Of a stretch of DNA of 64,000 nucleotides, positions 52,836-61,652 are shown one piece after another. The position numbers and the translations under genes are program-made. Positions within the stretch are counted from its first letter, which is position 1, and every line of letters begins with the position of its first letter. Origin of the DNA: JAXLXE01 sp046328115 (GTDB lineage: Bacteria > Chloroflexota > UBA6077 > JACCZL01); assembly GCA_046328115.1 (NCBI GenBank), contig JAXLXE010000003.1:62001-126000 (forward strand), written 5' to 3'. A model generated the notes under the pieces. It was not told where the DNA came from and searched no databases. It was given only the letters and a program-made list of their open reading frames with translations.

Positions 52836-54086
52836 ATGACACGCGCAACAGGTATCGGTTCCAAACTGCTCGGTGGGCGGCGACGCAAGCTTCTGGCGAT
52901 CGGCGGCCTCGGCGCCGTGGCGGCCCTGGCACGGCAGCCGGAGACCGCCCACGCCGCCCACCAGGTCGAGGACATCGGCATCGGCGTCACCAATCCCACG
53001 TTAGGTGACCGGCCGACGAGCGGTACGTCACTGCTTACGGCCACATTTGGCTCCGGGTTTTACGTCGACCAGGCGCGCAACGCTCTCGGGACCGCGATCT
53101 CCGGCTATGGCGGCCACAACGGCGCCAGTGGCAACGGCGGTCCTGGCATGAACGCGCAAGGCGGTTCACTACTCTCCGGGTCGGGAACCGGCCGTGTGGG
53201 CGGGACTGGCATCTCGGGCCTGGGTGGCTTCGGAAATGACCTGGGTAGCGGCGGCATCGGCGGCCAGTTCTTCGGCGGACTCTCCACATCAACCGCCGGC
53301 CCGGGCATGGTCGCGACCGGCGGTCGGAATACCGCCTCGGCCCTGGCCGTCGGTGGAACCGGCGTCACCGGACTCGGCGGATTCGGCGGGAACGGCGTGA
53401 CCAGAACGGGCATCGGCGTGCTGGGCCAGTCCACCTCCGCTGAGGGCGTCCGCGGCGAGTCCACGACCGGGCCAGGAACGCTCGGGGTCTCATCAAACGG
53501 CGTCGGATTGTTCGCCGTCTCGCACACTAACTGGGGACTCTATTCCCAATCTCCAAACTACGCGGGAGTCTTCCAGGGCTCCGTCTACATCGCCGGCGGC
53601 CTCAAGCTCCTCGGCGGCTTCCTCACCGCCGTCAAACATCCAGACGGCTCCACCCGCGCCGCCCACGGCGCTGCCACCACCGAGCCCATCATCGAAGACT
53701 TCGGCCGCGCCCGCCTTACCAATGGCGTCGCCCACGTCGATCTGGACCCCGCCTTCGCCGCGCTCATCCAGTCCGCCGACTACACCGTCTTCCTATCCCC
53801 AGAGGGTGACTCGAATGGCCTGTTCGTCACTAACAAGACCACTTCCGGCTTTGACGTGCGCGAGCAGAAGGGCGGCACAAGCACCCTGGACTTCGGCTAC
53901 CGCGTCGTCGCCAGGCGCCGCGACGCAGACCGCTCCCGGCTGGCAAAGCTGGACCACCTGGACCCCCTCCCAGACGTCAAGCCCACTGAGATGCCGGCGC
54001 CACAGCCAGAACCTCCCAAGCGCGACGTGAGCGAGCATCCCAGCACGCCATCGTCCCCATCCACCGCCCCCGCCCCGCGCCGCTAG
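52836..54086 (+). CDS. Tat-signal Gly-rich surface protein, member 4 (promoter class A)
   Basis: 416 aa. Tat-type signal GGRRRKLLAIGG (about 13-24) with cleavage expected after AHA at 40. A conserved segment EDIGIGVTNPT follows, then a Gly-rich stalk (residues 75-235), the conserved block GVLGQSTSAEGVRGES and GLYSQSPNYAGVFQG, and the C-terminal domain (about 266-365) in the variants AATTEPIIEDFGRARLTN and DYTVFLSPEGDSNGLFVTN. A Pro/Ser tail ends PSTAPAPRR. CAGGAGG is 5-8 nt before the ATG. The protein should be exported and may form a fibre with a terminal globular head; its function is unknown. Confidence 0.75.
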   Translation: MTRATGIGSKLLGGRRRKLLAIGGLGAVAALARQPETAHAAHQVEDIGIGVTNPTLGDRPTSGTSLLTATFGSGFYVDQARNALGTAISGYGGHNGASGNGGPGMNAQGGSLLSGSGTGRVGGTGISGLGGFGNDLGSGGIGGQFFGGLSTSTAGPGMVATGGRNTASALAVGGTGVTGLGGFGGNGVTRTGIGVLGQSTSAEGVRGESTTGPGTLGVSSNGVGLFAVSHTNWGLYSQSPNYAGVFQGSVYIAGGLKLLGGFLTAVKHPDGSTRAAHGAATTEPIIEDFGRARLTNGVAHVDLDPAFAALIQSADYTVFLSPEGDSNGLFVTNKTTSGFDVREQKGGTSTLDFGYRVVARRRDADRSRLAKLDHLDPLPDVKPTEMPAPQPEPPKRDVSEHPSTPSSPSTAPAPRR

Positions 54087-54104
54087 CCGCTAGCCGCTAC
54101 GCCT

Positions 54105-54134
54105 GTTGACGGGGAGGCCGGCCTCCCCGTCAAC
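54105..54134 (+). terminator. palindromic terminator after member 4
   Basis: Perfect 30-nt palindrome of GTTGACGGGGAGGCC and its complement. Similar GGGGAGGCC hairpins follow other members. Confidence 0.6.
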
Positions 54135-54186
54135 GGGCACACCCCGCGTCGCACTCAGCGCGGCGGCGACCCGCGCGCGGCCCTCC

Positions 54187-54326
54187 CAGTTGCCGATGCG
54201 CGACGGGCCGCCCACGTTGATCTCGATCCCACCTCCGCGGCACTGGCTCAAACCGGTCACTTCGATGCATCCCCGGCACCGTACGCCAATGCCCGGAGCC
54301 TGTACGTGACCATTCCGCCCTGCCGA
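54187..54326 (+). pseudogene. C-terminal-domain relic between members 4 and 5
   Basis: One frame reads PVADARRAAHVDLDPTSAAL and PYANARSLYVT, matching GRARLANGAAHVDLDPSFAAL and AYADSRGLYVTN of the intact genes. It ends 3 nt before the CRP-like box of member 5. No start and no full domain. Confidence 0.65.
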
Positions 54327-54328
54327 AG

Positions 54329-54371
54329 TGTGACCCAGCGCACAGCGTGATCCGCTCCGGTCCCTGAGAAT
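54329..54371 (+). promoter_or_regulatory. CRP-like class II promoter, surface member 5
   Basis: TGTGACCCAGCGCACA at 54329-54344; at the same +37 offset the hexamer is GAGAAT (weaker -10). Box to ATG distance is again 72 nt. Confidence 0.55.
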
Positions 54372-54415
54372 CGGTTCGCGGCCCCGGGGGCCGACATCCC
54401 CTCAGGAGGCGCGGC

Positions 54416-55666
54416 ATGACACGCGCAACAGGTATCGGCTCCAAACTGCTCGGTGGACGGCGGCGGAAGCTCCTGACGATCGGCGGCCTCGGCGCCGTGG
54501 CGGCCCTGGCACGGCAGCCGGAGACCGCCCACGCCGCCCACCAGCTCGAGGACATCGGCATCGGAATCACCAATCCTACGTCAGGTGCCGCGCCGACGAC
54601 CTCTACAATACTCACTACGAGCACAAGTGGCTCTGGGTTTTACGTCCAGCAGGTGGACAACGCTGTCGGGACCGCGATCTCCGGCTATGGCGGCTCCAAC
54701 ACCGCCAGTGGCAACGGCGGTCGTGGCATGTACGCGCAAGGCGGTGACCTATACGGCGGGTCGGGAACCGGCCGGACGGGCGGGGTTGGCGTCCATGGCC
54801 AGGGCGGAACGGGGTTTACCTTCGGTAGCGGCGGCATCGGCGGCCGCTTCGTCGGCGGGTCGTCCGAGTCAACCGCGGGCCCGGGCGTAGTCGCGAGCGG
54901 CGGACAGAATCATGGCTCGGCCCTGGCCGTCGGTGGAACCGGCGTCACCGGCCTCGGCGGCTTCGGCGGCAACAACGTGACCAGAACGGGCATCGGCGTC
55001 CTCGGCCAGTCCACCTCCGCTGAGGGCGTCCGCGGCGAGTCCACGACCGGGCCAGGAACGCTCGGGGTCTCATCAAACGGCGTCGGATTGTTCGCCGTCT
55101 CGCACACTAACTGGGGACTCTATTCCCAATCTCCAAACTACGCGGGAGTCTTCCAAGGCTCCGTCTACATCGCCGGCGGCCTCAAGCTCCTCGGCGGATT
55201 CCTCACCGCCGTCAAACATCCAGACGGCTCCACCCGCGCCGCCCACGGCGTGACCAGCGCGGAACCCCTCATCGAGGATGTCGGCCGCGCCCGGCTCGCG
55301 AACGGCGCCGCACACGTCGACCTGGATCCCTCCTTCGCCGCGCTCATCCAGTCCGCCGACTACGATGTGTTCCCCGTCGCCTACGCTGATTCCCGGGGCC
55401 TCTACGTGACAAATCGCACCGCCTCCGGCTTCGACGTACGCGAGCAGCAGGCCGGCACAAGCACCCTAGACTTCGGCTACCGCGTTGTCGCCAGGCGCCG
55501 CGACGCCGACCGCTCCCGCCTGGCAAAGCTGGACCACCTGGACCCCCTCCCAGACGTCAAGCCCACTGAGATGCCGGCGCCACAGCCAGAGCCTCCCAAG
55601 CGCGACGTGAGCGAGCATCCCAGCACGCCATCGTCGCCATCCACCGCCCCCGCCCCGCGCCGCTAG
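54416..55666 (+). CDS. Tat-signal Gly-rich surface protein, member 5 (class A)
   Basis: 416 aa, same plan as member 4: RRRKLLTIGG signal, Gly-rich stalk with GGSGTGRTGGVGVHGQGG and FGSGGIGGRFVGGSS, conserved block GVLGQSTSAEGVRGES, C-terminal domain at 266-365. It differs in carrying the other variants of the head: VTSAEPLIEDVGRARLAN and DYDVFPVAYADSRGLYVTN. From about 54990 to 55250 the DNA is nearly identical to member 4, whereas the stalk and part of the head differ, as expected for gene conversion. Confidence 0.75.
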   Translation: MTRATGIGSKLLGGRRRKLLTIGGLGAVAALARQPETAHAAHQLEDIGIGITNPTSGAAPTTSTILTTSTSGSGFYVQQVDNAVGTAISGYGGSNTASGNGGRGMYAQGGDLYGGSGTGRTGGVGVHGQGGTGFTFGSGGIGGRFVGGSSESTAGPGVVASGGQNHGSALAVGGTGVTGLGGFGGNNVTRTGIGVLGQSTSAEGVRGESTTGPGTLGVSSNGVGLFAVSHTNWGLYSQSPNYAGVFQGSVYIAGGLKLLGGFLTAVKHPDGSTRAAHGVTSAEPLIEDVGRARLANGAAHVDLDPSFAALIQSADYDVFPVAYADSRGLYVTNRTASGFDVREQQAGTSTLDFGYRVVARRRDADRSRLAKLDHLDPLPDVKPTEMPAPQPEPPKRDVSEHPSTPSSPSTAPAPRR

Positions 55667-55760
55667 CCGACCCGCCAGGTAACGGGGAGGCCGGCCGGAA
55701 GGCCCGCCTCCCCCATCTGACCGGGCCCATCGCGCGTCGCGTTCTGGGCGGCTGCGCTGC

Positions 55761-55985
55761 ACCCGCCCCGCCCACGTCGCCGCCACTACCGAGCACATCA
55801 CCGAAGAGTCTGGCCGCGCGCTCCTCACCAATGGTGACGCCCACGTGGATCTCGACACGGCCGGCGCCACGCTCATCCAGCCCGCCGACTACGCGGAGAC
55901 GCCGGAGCCGCCACAGCGCTCGCAGGAGCCGACCGCCACGACCAACGCAGCCGGCCCGAATCAAGCGCCGGCACCCGGGCGGTAG
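55761..55985 (+). pseudogene. C-terminal-domain relic between members 5 and 6
   Basis: TRPAHVAATTEHITEESGRA and LLTNGDAHVDLDTAGATLIQ, PADY match the family head (TRAAHGAATTEPIIEDFGRA), then the frame drifts into a Pro/Thr tail ending at a TAG at 55983. The signal and stalk are gone. Confidence 0.68.
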
Positions 55986-56045
55986 CGCGGCGGCCTTCGG
56001 CAGGCCGTCGGCCTCAGTGGCAGCTTCCGGGCTGCAACCGTGCCT

Positions 56046-56058
56046 TCACCCGCGGCGA
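56046..56058 (+). promoter_or_regulatory. class B palindrome, surface member 6
   Basis: TCACCCGCGGCGA, ending 46 nt before the ATG. It matches TCACCCCCGGTGA at the same distance before members 8 and 9. Confidence 0.5.
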
Positions 56059-56103
56059 CCGTCCGCGCAACCCGCGGAGCGCAACATATCGACGGAGGGT
56101 AGC

Positions 56104-57351
56104 ATGATCACCAGAGTGCACTCCGGCAGCAGGCGCCTGGCGGCACGGCGGAAGATGCTTGCTTTCGGCGGACTCGGAGCGCTGCTCGGTCTGGCCAGGC
56201 AGCCAGAAGCCGCGAACGCGACGCACCAAGTAGAGGACATCGGGATCGGGCAGACCAATCCGACCTCAGGTAGCCCACCAACGACTGAAACGAGCCTCGT
56301 CACCAACGTCCCGCTCGGCATCGGGTTCTCCGTGGTTCAGTCGAGCAATCTTGGTGTCGCACTCGCCGGCCAGGGTGCCGTCAACGCTGCGACCGGGGAC
56401 GGCGGCTTGGGCATCATCGGCTACGGTGGAAATCTCACTGGCGGGTCCGGTCCGATCCGGTCCGGCGGGCCTGGAATCCACGGACATGGCGGGGAAGGGT
56501 TCTCACTCGGCGCAGGCGGCCGTGGCGGCGGGTTCTTCGGCGGAAGCTCTACTTCCCTCCCCGGCCCCGGGGCCCTGGCCGATGGTGGGCGAAACACGTC
56601 TGCCTCCCTGGCCGTAGGCGGGACGGGCGTCATCGGTCGGGGCGGCCTCGGCGGGAACAATGTGACCAGAACGGGCGTCGGTGTGCTCGGTCAGTCCACC
56701 TCTGCGGAGGGTGTCCGCGGTGAGTCAAACCTCGGCCCGGGAACGCTCGGTGTCTCATCAAGCGGTATCGGCGTGTACGCCGTTTCGCACAATAGCTGGG
56801 GACTGTACTCCCAGTCGCCAGGCTACGCGGGGGTCTTCCACGGCGTGGTGTATGTCGCCGGAGGCCTCCAGCTCGTCGGCGGCTTCCTCACCGCCGTCAA
56901 ACATCCAGACGGCTCCACCCGCGCCGCCCACGGCGCGGCCACTACTGAGCCTATCATCGAAGACTTCGGCCGCGCCCGGCTCGCGAACGGCGCCGCACAC
57001 GTCGACCTGGATCCCGTCTTCGCCGCGCTCATCCAGTCCGCCGACTACGATGTGTTCCCCGTCGCCTACGCGGACTCCCGTGGCCTGTACGTGACAAACC
57101 GCACCGCCTCCGGCTTCGACGTACGAGAGCAGCAGGGCGGCGCCAGCACCCTGGACTTCGGCTACCGCGTCGTCGCTAAACGCCGCGACGCCGACCGCGC
57201 CCGGCTGGCAAAGCTGGACCACCTGGACCCGCTCCCAGACGTCAAGCACACCGAGATGCCGCCGTCACCGCCAGAACCTCCAAAGCGCGACGTCAACACG
57301 CATCCCAGCACGCCATCTTCGCCGTCCACCGCCCCTGCCCCGCGCCGCTAG
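56104..57351 (+). CDS. Tat-signal Gly-rich surface protein, member 6 (class B)
   Basis: 415 aa. The signal is of the second type, RRLAARRKMLAFGGLGALLG. The stalk is distinct (GGLGIIGYGGNLTGGSG, GPGIHGHGGEGFSLGAGGRG). The head combines AATTEPIIEDFGRARLAN with DYDVFPVAYADSRGLYVTN, a mix of the variants in members 4 and 5. CGGAGGG lies 4 nt before the ATG at 56104; a longer upstream frame is not used. The tail is NTHPSTPSSPSTAPAPRR. Confidence 0.75.
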   Translation: MITRVHSGSRRLAARRKMLAFGGLGALLGLARQPEAANATHQVEDIGIGQTNPTSGSPPTTETSLVTNVPLGIGFSVVQSSNLGVALAGQGAVNAATGDGGLGIIGYGGNLTGGSGPIRSGGPGIHGHGGEGFSLGAGGRGGGFFGGSSTSLPGPGALADGGRNTSASLAVGGTGVIGRGGLGGNNVTRTGVGVLGQSTSAEGVRGESNLGPGTLGVSSSGIGVYAVSHNSWGLYSQSPGYAGVFHGVVYVAGGLQLVGGFLTAVKHPDGSTRAAHGAATTEPIIEDFGRARLANGAAHVDLDPVFAALIQSADYDVFPVAYADSRGLYVTNRTASGFDVREQQGGASTLDFGYRVVAKRRDADRARLAKLDHLDPLPDVKHTEMPPSPPEPPKRDVNTHPSTPSSPSTAPAPRR

Positions 57352-57428
57352 CCGCCACGCCGGTCAGACGGGGGAGGACGTCCTTCCGGCCGTCGTCCAT
57401 ACTCAGATCCCCGAATCGCCGCGCGAGC

Positions 57429-57471
57429 TGTGACCCAGCGCACAGCGTAATCCGCGGCAGCCCCCTAGGAT
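57429..57471 (+). promoter_or_regulatory. CRP-like class II promoter, surface member 7
   Basis: TGTGACCCAGCGCACA at 57429-57444 and TAGGAT at 57466-57471 (+37); ATG 72 nt after the box. Identical layout to member 4. Confidence 0.6.
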
Positions 57472-57515
57472 CGGTTCGCGGCCTCCCGGGCCGACATCCC
57501 CTCAGGAGGCGCGGC

Positions 57516-58766
57516 ATGACACGCGCAACAGGTATCGGCTCCAGGCTCCTCGGTGGACGGCGACGCAAGCTTCTGGCGATCGGCGGCCTCGGCGCCGTGG
57601 CGGCCCTGGCACGGCAGCCGGAGACCGCCCATGCCGTCCACCAGATCGAGGACATCGGCATCGGAGTCGCCAATCCTACGTCAGGTGCCGCGCCGACGAC
57701 CTCTACAATACTCTTTACGAGCACAAGTGGCTCTGGGTTTTACGTCCAGCAGGCGGACAACGCTGTCGGGATCGCGATCACCGGCTATGGCGGCTCCAAC
57801 AGCGCCAGTGGCAACGGCGGTCGTGGCATGTACGCGCAAGGCGGTTTCCTTATCGGCGGGTCGGGAACCGGCCGGACGGGCGGGGTTGGCGTCGATGGCG
57901 CGGGTGGCTACGGATTTAGCCGCGGTAGCGGCGGCATCGGCGGCCGCTTCAGCGGCGGGTCGTCCGCGTCAACCGCCGGCCCGGGCGTAGTCGCCGCCGG
58001 CGGTCAGAATACCGCCTCAGCCCTGGCCGTCGGTGGAACCGGCGTCTCCGGACTCGGCGGATTCGGCGGGAACAACGTGACCAGAACGGGCATCGGCGTG
58101 CTGGGCCAGTCCACCTCCGCTGAGGGCGTCCGCGGCGAGTCCACGACCGGGCCAGGAACGCTCGGGGTCTCATCAAACGGCGTCGGATTGTTCGCCGTCT
58201 CGCACACTAACTGGGGACTCTATTCCCAATCTCCAAACTACGCGGGAGTCTTCCAAGGCTCCGTCTACATCGCCGGCGGCCTCAAGCTCCTGGGCGGCTT
58301 CCTCACCGCCGTCAAACACCCAGACGGCTCCACCCGCGCCGCCCACGGCGTGACCAGCGCGGAACCCCTCATCGAGGATGTCGGCCGCGCCCGGCTCGCG
58401 AACGGCGCCGCACACATCGACCTGGACCCCTCCTTCGCCGCGCTCATCCAGTCCGCCGACTACACCGTCTTCCTATCCCCAGAGGGTGACTCGAATGGCC
58501 TGTTCGTCACTCACAAGACCGCTTCCGGCTTTGACGTGCTCGAACAAAAGGCCGGCACCAGCACCCTGGACTTCGGCTACCGCGTTGTCGCCAGGCGCCG
58601 CGACGCCGACCGCACCCGGCTGGCAAGGCTGGACCATCTGGACCCGCTCCCAGACGTCAAGCACACCGAGATGCCGCCGTCACCGCCAGAACCGGTAACG
58701 CGCGACGCGAGCGAGCGTCCCAGCACGCCATCTTCGCCATCCACCGCCCCCGCCCCGCGCCGCTAG
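57516..58766 (+). CDS. Tat-signal Gly-rich surface protein, member 7 (class A)
   Basis: 416 aa, closest to member 5 in the stalk (GGSGTGRTGGVGVDGAGG, RGSGGIGGRFSGGSS) but with a different head mixture: VTSAEPLIEDVGRARLANG followed by DYTVFLSPEGDSNGLFVTH. One substitution, FDVLEQKAG in place of FDVREQ, is unique to it. Signal, spacing and the CAGGAGG ribosome site are as in member 5. The head combination is best explained by recombination between neighbours. Confidence 0.75.
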   Translation: MTRATGIGSRLLGGRRRKLLAIGGLGAVAALARQPETAHAVHQIEDIGIGVANPTSGAAPTTSTILFTSTSGSGFYVQQADNAVGIAITGYGGSNSASGNGGRGMYAQGGFLIGGSGTGRTGGVGVDGAGGYGFSRGSGGIGGRFSGGSSASTAGPGVVAAGGQNTASALAVGGTGVSGLGGFGGNNVTRTGIGVLGQSTSAEGVRGESTTGPGTLGVSSNGVGLFAVSHTNWGLYSQSPNYAGVFQGSVYIAGGLKLLGGFLTAVKHPDGSTRAAHGVTSAEPLIEDVGRARLANGAAHIDLDPSFAALIQSADYTVFLSPEGDSNGLFVTHKTASGFDVLEQKAGTSTLDFGYRVVARRRDADRTRLARLDHLDPLPDVKHTEMPPSPPEPVTRDASERPSTPSSPSTAPAPRR

Positions 58767-58781
58767 CCGACCCGCCAGGTA

Positions 58782-58815
58782 ACGGGGAGGCCGGCCGGAA
58801 GGCCGGCCTCCCCGT
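58782..58815 (+). terminator. hairpin terminator after member 7
   Basis: Perfect 15-bp stem ACGGGGAGGCCGGCC / GGCCGGCCTCCCCGT with GGAA loop. Confidence 0.65.
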
Positions 58816-59171
58816 CTGGCCGGGCCGGATGCCCCGCGAGCCTGGGACATCGATCCTGTCTAGGGCCCAGTGCCCGGCGATATCCTGAAATCGCCAGATG
58901 AGCCACGGCGGGCTCACGGTAGTCGAGGCAGAAGAGATCGGAGATGGTGATGCGCAAGACCACACAGACGCCAGCGCGCCACCTGCTCTACGGAGTGCTC
59001 CAGGTTGACAGGACGGCGCCCGTTCGTCAGAGCGGGTAGGCCGGAGCCGGGGCCCAGGGTGACCCATGAGTGGCGCCCTGCTTTGAAAGCATCCCCCGCC
59101 GACCGAGCGCCTGACTGAAGCGATCCTGGGCGGATTGCACACGGAGTCCTTGCGGATACACCGGTAGTTTT
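58816..59171. other. intergenic region without a recognised gene
   Basis: About 360 bp between the terminator of member 7 and the hairpin at 59172. Short frames exist on both strands but none has a ribosome site, coherent composition or a recognisable motif. It may be a decayed mobile-element remnant; I see nothing firm. Confidence 0.35.
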
Positions 59172-59201
59172 GAGAGGCCCCGCCATCTGGCGGGGCCTCT
59201 C
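59172..59201. terminator. hairpin terminator, probably bidirectional
   Basis: 13-bp stem GAGAGGCCCCGCC / GGCGGGGCCTCTC with loop ATCT. TTTT precedes it on the plus strand. It ends the LOG-family gene, whose stop lies at 59208. Confidence 0.65.
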
Positions 59202-59207
59202 AGTGTC

Positions 59208-60068
59208 TCAAGCGCCCGGGCGGCGCTCGCCGAAGAACCAGCGGGCGCGCGGGGCGAATGCCAGGCGCATACCAAAGCGGCGGGTCGCCGCGTCGCGCAC
59301 GTGCTCTACAGCTTCCTCCGGATCGTCCGTGAGCAGGATCCGCCGCACATCCTGGACCTCGATGGCGCCAGCCCGTTGCATGACGCGGAGCTGCTCCAGC
59401 AGACCCTGCCAGTACTCGGTACCCATCAGCACCAGCGGGAAGTCGCGCAATTTGGCCGTCTGCAGCAGCGTCATCAGCTCGAACAGCTCGTCCAGGGTCC
59501 CCAGCCCGCCGGGCAGCGCGATGAAGCCGTGCGAGTACTTGACCAGCATGACCTTTCGGACGAAGAAGTACTTGAACTCCACCATCACGTCGAGGTAGGG
59601 GTTGGGTTGCTGCTCCCGCGGCAGCATGATGTTGCAGCCAACCGACAGACCGTTCCAGTCCTTGGCGCCACGGTTGGCCGCCTCCATCAAGCCCGGCCCG
59701 CCTCCGGTCATCACGGCGAATCCAGCGCGGGCCAGCTCCGCCCCGGTCTGCTGCGCAAGCCGGTAGTACCCCGTGGATTCGCCGAACCGCGCCGAGCCAA
59801 ACACTGTGACGCAAGGCCCCAAGAAGTGCAGAGCGCGGAACCCACGGACGTACTCGCGAAAGATCCGGAAGGCGCGCATGAGCTCGGCCAGCCGGGTATC
59901 GGGGCCGGCCAGAAACTCCGCCTCTTCCTGATGGCCGCCGACGAGCCAGTAAGTGTCGCCGGCCACGCGCTCCCGTGCTGCGCTCTTAGGCCGCTGAAGA
60001 TCGGTGGTCTGGGGGGTTCGGGTGTCCTGGCCGCTTGGCTCGTCTGCCATCGTTTCACACCGGCTCAT
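59208..60068 (-). CDS. TIGR00730/LOG-family Rossmann-fold protein
   Basis: A 286-aa member of the lysine-decarboxylase-like LOG family, whose studied members are cytokinin-type nucleotide phosphoribohydrolases. The signature is complete: VTVFGSARFGEST, FAVMTGGGPGLMEAANRGA and ALPGGLGTLDELFELMTLLQ. The N-terminal 60 residues are an extra segment. The only minus-strand gene in the surface-protein array, it splits members 4-7 from 8-10. The ATG at 60050 (MADEPSG) is an alternative start. Confidence 0.85.
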   Translation of the reverse strand: MSRCETMADEPSGQDTRTPQTTDLQRPKSAARERVAGDTYWLVGGHQEEAEFLAGPDTRLAELMRAFRIFREYVRGFRALHFLGPCVTVFGSARFGESTGYYRLAQQTGAELARAGFAVMTGGGPGLMEAANRGAKDWNGLSVGCNIMLPREQQPNPYLDVMVEFKYFFVRKVMLVKYSHGFIALPGGLGTLDELFELMTLLQTAKLRDFPLVLMGTEYWQGLLEQLRVMQRAGAIEVQDVRRILLTDDPEEAVEHVRDAATRRFGMRLAFAPRARWFFGERRPGA

Positions 60069-60226
60069 CGAATTTCGCCGCTGTCGCCCAACGGCGGCCC
60101 GGACCCGTTAGGCACCAGATGTGGAGCTAGTGTAGGCCAGATCCAAGCGCAGGCGAGTGCGCGGTCTCCGCCGGTTAGCCCGGCGGAGTCCGGCACCGCG
60201 ACACGTCTGACGCTGCAACCGCGCCA

Positions 60227-60239
60227 TCACCCCCGGTGA
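60227..60239 (+). promoter_or_regulatory. class B palindrome, surface member 8
   Basis: TCACCCCCGGTGA, a 13-bp near-perfect palindrome ending 46 nt before the ATG. Confidence 0.55.
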
Positions 60240-60284
60240 CCCTCAGCGCAACGCATCGGACGGAGTATGTCGGCGGAGGTCCAC

Positions 60285-61526
60285 ATGAGCACCAAACTGC
60301 ACGCCCGCGTGCGGCGGCTGGCGGCACGACGGAAGATCCTGGCCTTCGGCGGACTCGGCGCACTGCTCGGGCTGACCAGGCAACCGGAACCAGCCCATGC
60401 TGCACACCAGACAGAGGACATCGGTATCGGAGCGAACAACCCAACCGCTGGCAGTTTGCCCACCACGGAGACCCGCCTGTACACCAATGTCGCAGTCAAC
60501 GGCGGGTTCGGCGTGTACCAGTCGGAGAATACTCTCGGCGCCGCGCTCACCGGCAGCGGTGGCAGCAATACAGTGGGCGAATCCGGCGGTTGGGGCGTCG
60601 TCGGGTTCGGCGGGAATCTCACCGGCGGGTCCGGCGCCATCCGGGACGCTGGAGTCGGCGTCTACGGACTGGGCGGCTTCGGGAGTCTCCGGGGTAAGGG
60701 TGGGCGTGGCGGATACTTCCTGGGCGGAGATTCGACATCCACTCCCGGCTCCGGCATGGAGGGCAAGGGCGGGCAGAACGACGCCTCTGCCCTGGCCGTT
60801 GGTGGGCAGGGCGTGGTGGGCCGCGGAGGGCTGGGAGGCAACAACGTCACCCGCACGGGCATCGGCGTCCTCGGCCAGTCCACCTCGGCCGAGGGCGTTC
60901 GCGGCGAGTCTGCCTCTGGCCCGGGCACCCTGGGCGTCTCATCCAACGGGATCGGGGTGTACGCCGTCTCGCACCATGGCTGGGGACTCTATTCCCAGTC
61001 GCCAGGATACGCGGGGGTCTTCCAAGGCGCCGTCTACATCGCCGGTGGCCTCCAGCTCCTCGGCGGCTTCCTCACCGCCGTCAAACACCCAGACGGCTCC
61101 ACCCGCGCCGCCCACGGCGTAACCAGTGCGGAGCCCCTCATCGAGGACGTCGGCCGCGCCCGCCTCACCAACGGCGTCGCCCACGTCGGCCTCGATCCCA
61201 CGTTTGCCGCGCTGATCCAGTCCGGCGAATACTGCGTGTTTCCCGTCCCGGAGGGCGACTGCAACGGCCTGTTCATTGCCGTTCGCACCGCCACCGGATT
61301 CGACGTTCGCGAGCTGCGAGGCGGCACGTCCACTCTGGAATTCAGCTACCGGATAGTCGCCCGCAGGCGCGAGGACGAGCGAGGACGCCTGGCCAAACTT
61401 GAGACGCTCTACCCCCTGCCAGCTATCGAGCATACCGAGGTAACCGAGCCGCATCCGCGATCTAGAGACGGGCAGAAGCCAGCAGCGCCGGCCCCATCGC
61501 CTGCCGCCGCTCCACCGCAAAGGTAG
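60285..61526 (+). CDS. Tat-signal Gly-rich surface protein, member 8 (class B)
   Basis: 413 aa. Second-type signal (RRLAARRKILAFGGLGALLG). The stalk is its own (GGWGVVGFGGNLTGGSG, GVGVYGLGGFGSLRGKGGRG). The head has VTSAEPLIEDVGRARLTN and a third variant, EYCVFPVPEGDCNGLFIAVR, close to the heads of members 1-2 (GDC), so it may be the ancestral form. The tail differs from the others and is shorter. CGGAGG is 5 nt before the ATG at 60285. Confidence 0.75.
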   Translation: MSTKLHARVRRLAARRKILAFGGLGALLGLTRQPEPAHAAHQTEDIGIGANNPTAGSLPTTETRLYTNVAVNGGFGVYQSENTLGAALTGSGGSNTVGESGGWGVVGFGGNLTGGSGAIRDAGVGVYGLGGFGSLRGKGGRGGYFLGGDSTSTPGSGMEGKGGQNDASALAVGGQGVVGRGGLGGNNVTRTGIGVLGQSTSAEGVRGESASGPGTLGVSSNGIGVYAVSHHGWGLYSQSPGYAGVFQGAVYIAGGLQLLGGFLTAVKHPDGSTRAAHGVTSAEPLIEDVGRARLTNGVAHVGLDPTFAALIQSGEYCVFPVPEGDCNGLFIAVRTATGFDVRELRGGTSTLEFSYRIVARRREDERGRLAKLETLYPLPAIEHTEVTEPHPRSRDGQKPAAPAPSPAAAPPQR

Positions 61527-61594
61527 GTTGCGAGCCGCGCTGCCACGAGCAAAACGTCCGCCGCGGCGCGACCACGCGTGTTGTCACCGCTCTG

Positions 61595-61607
61595 TCACCC
61601 CCGGTGA
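61595..61607 (+). promoter_or_regulatory. class B palindrome, surface member 9
   Basis: TCACCCCCGGTGA, identical to that of member 8, again ending 46 nt before the ATG. Confidence 0.55.
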
Positions 61608-61652
61608 CCCCCCGCGCCACCCACCGGCCGGACCATGTCGGCGGAGGTTCAC

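Noticed and set aside
57372..57395. Terminator after member 6
   Set aside because: AGGACGTCCT is palindromic but short and lacks the GGGGAGGCC stem of the other members; too weak to call.
58816..59171. Transposase remnant on the minus strand
   Set aside because: The short frames look vaguely like a decayed transposase end, but no motif could be identified, so I left it as unassigned.
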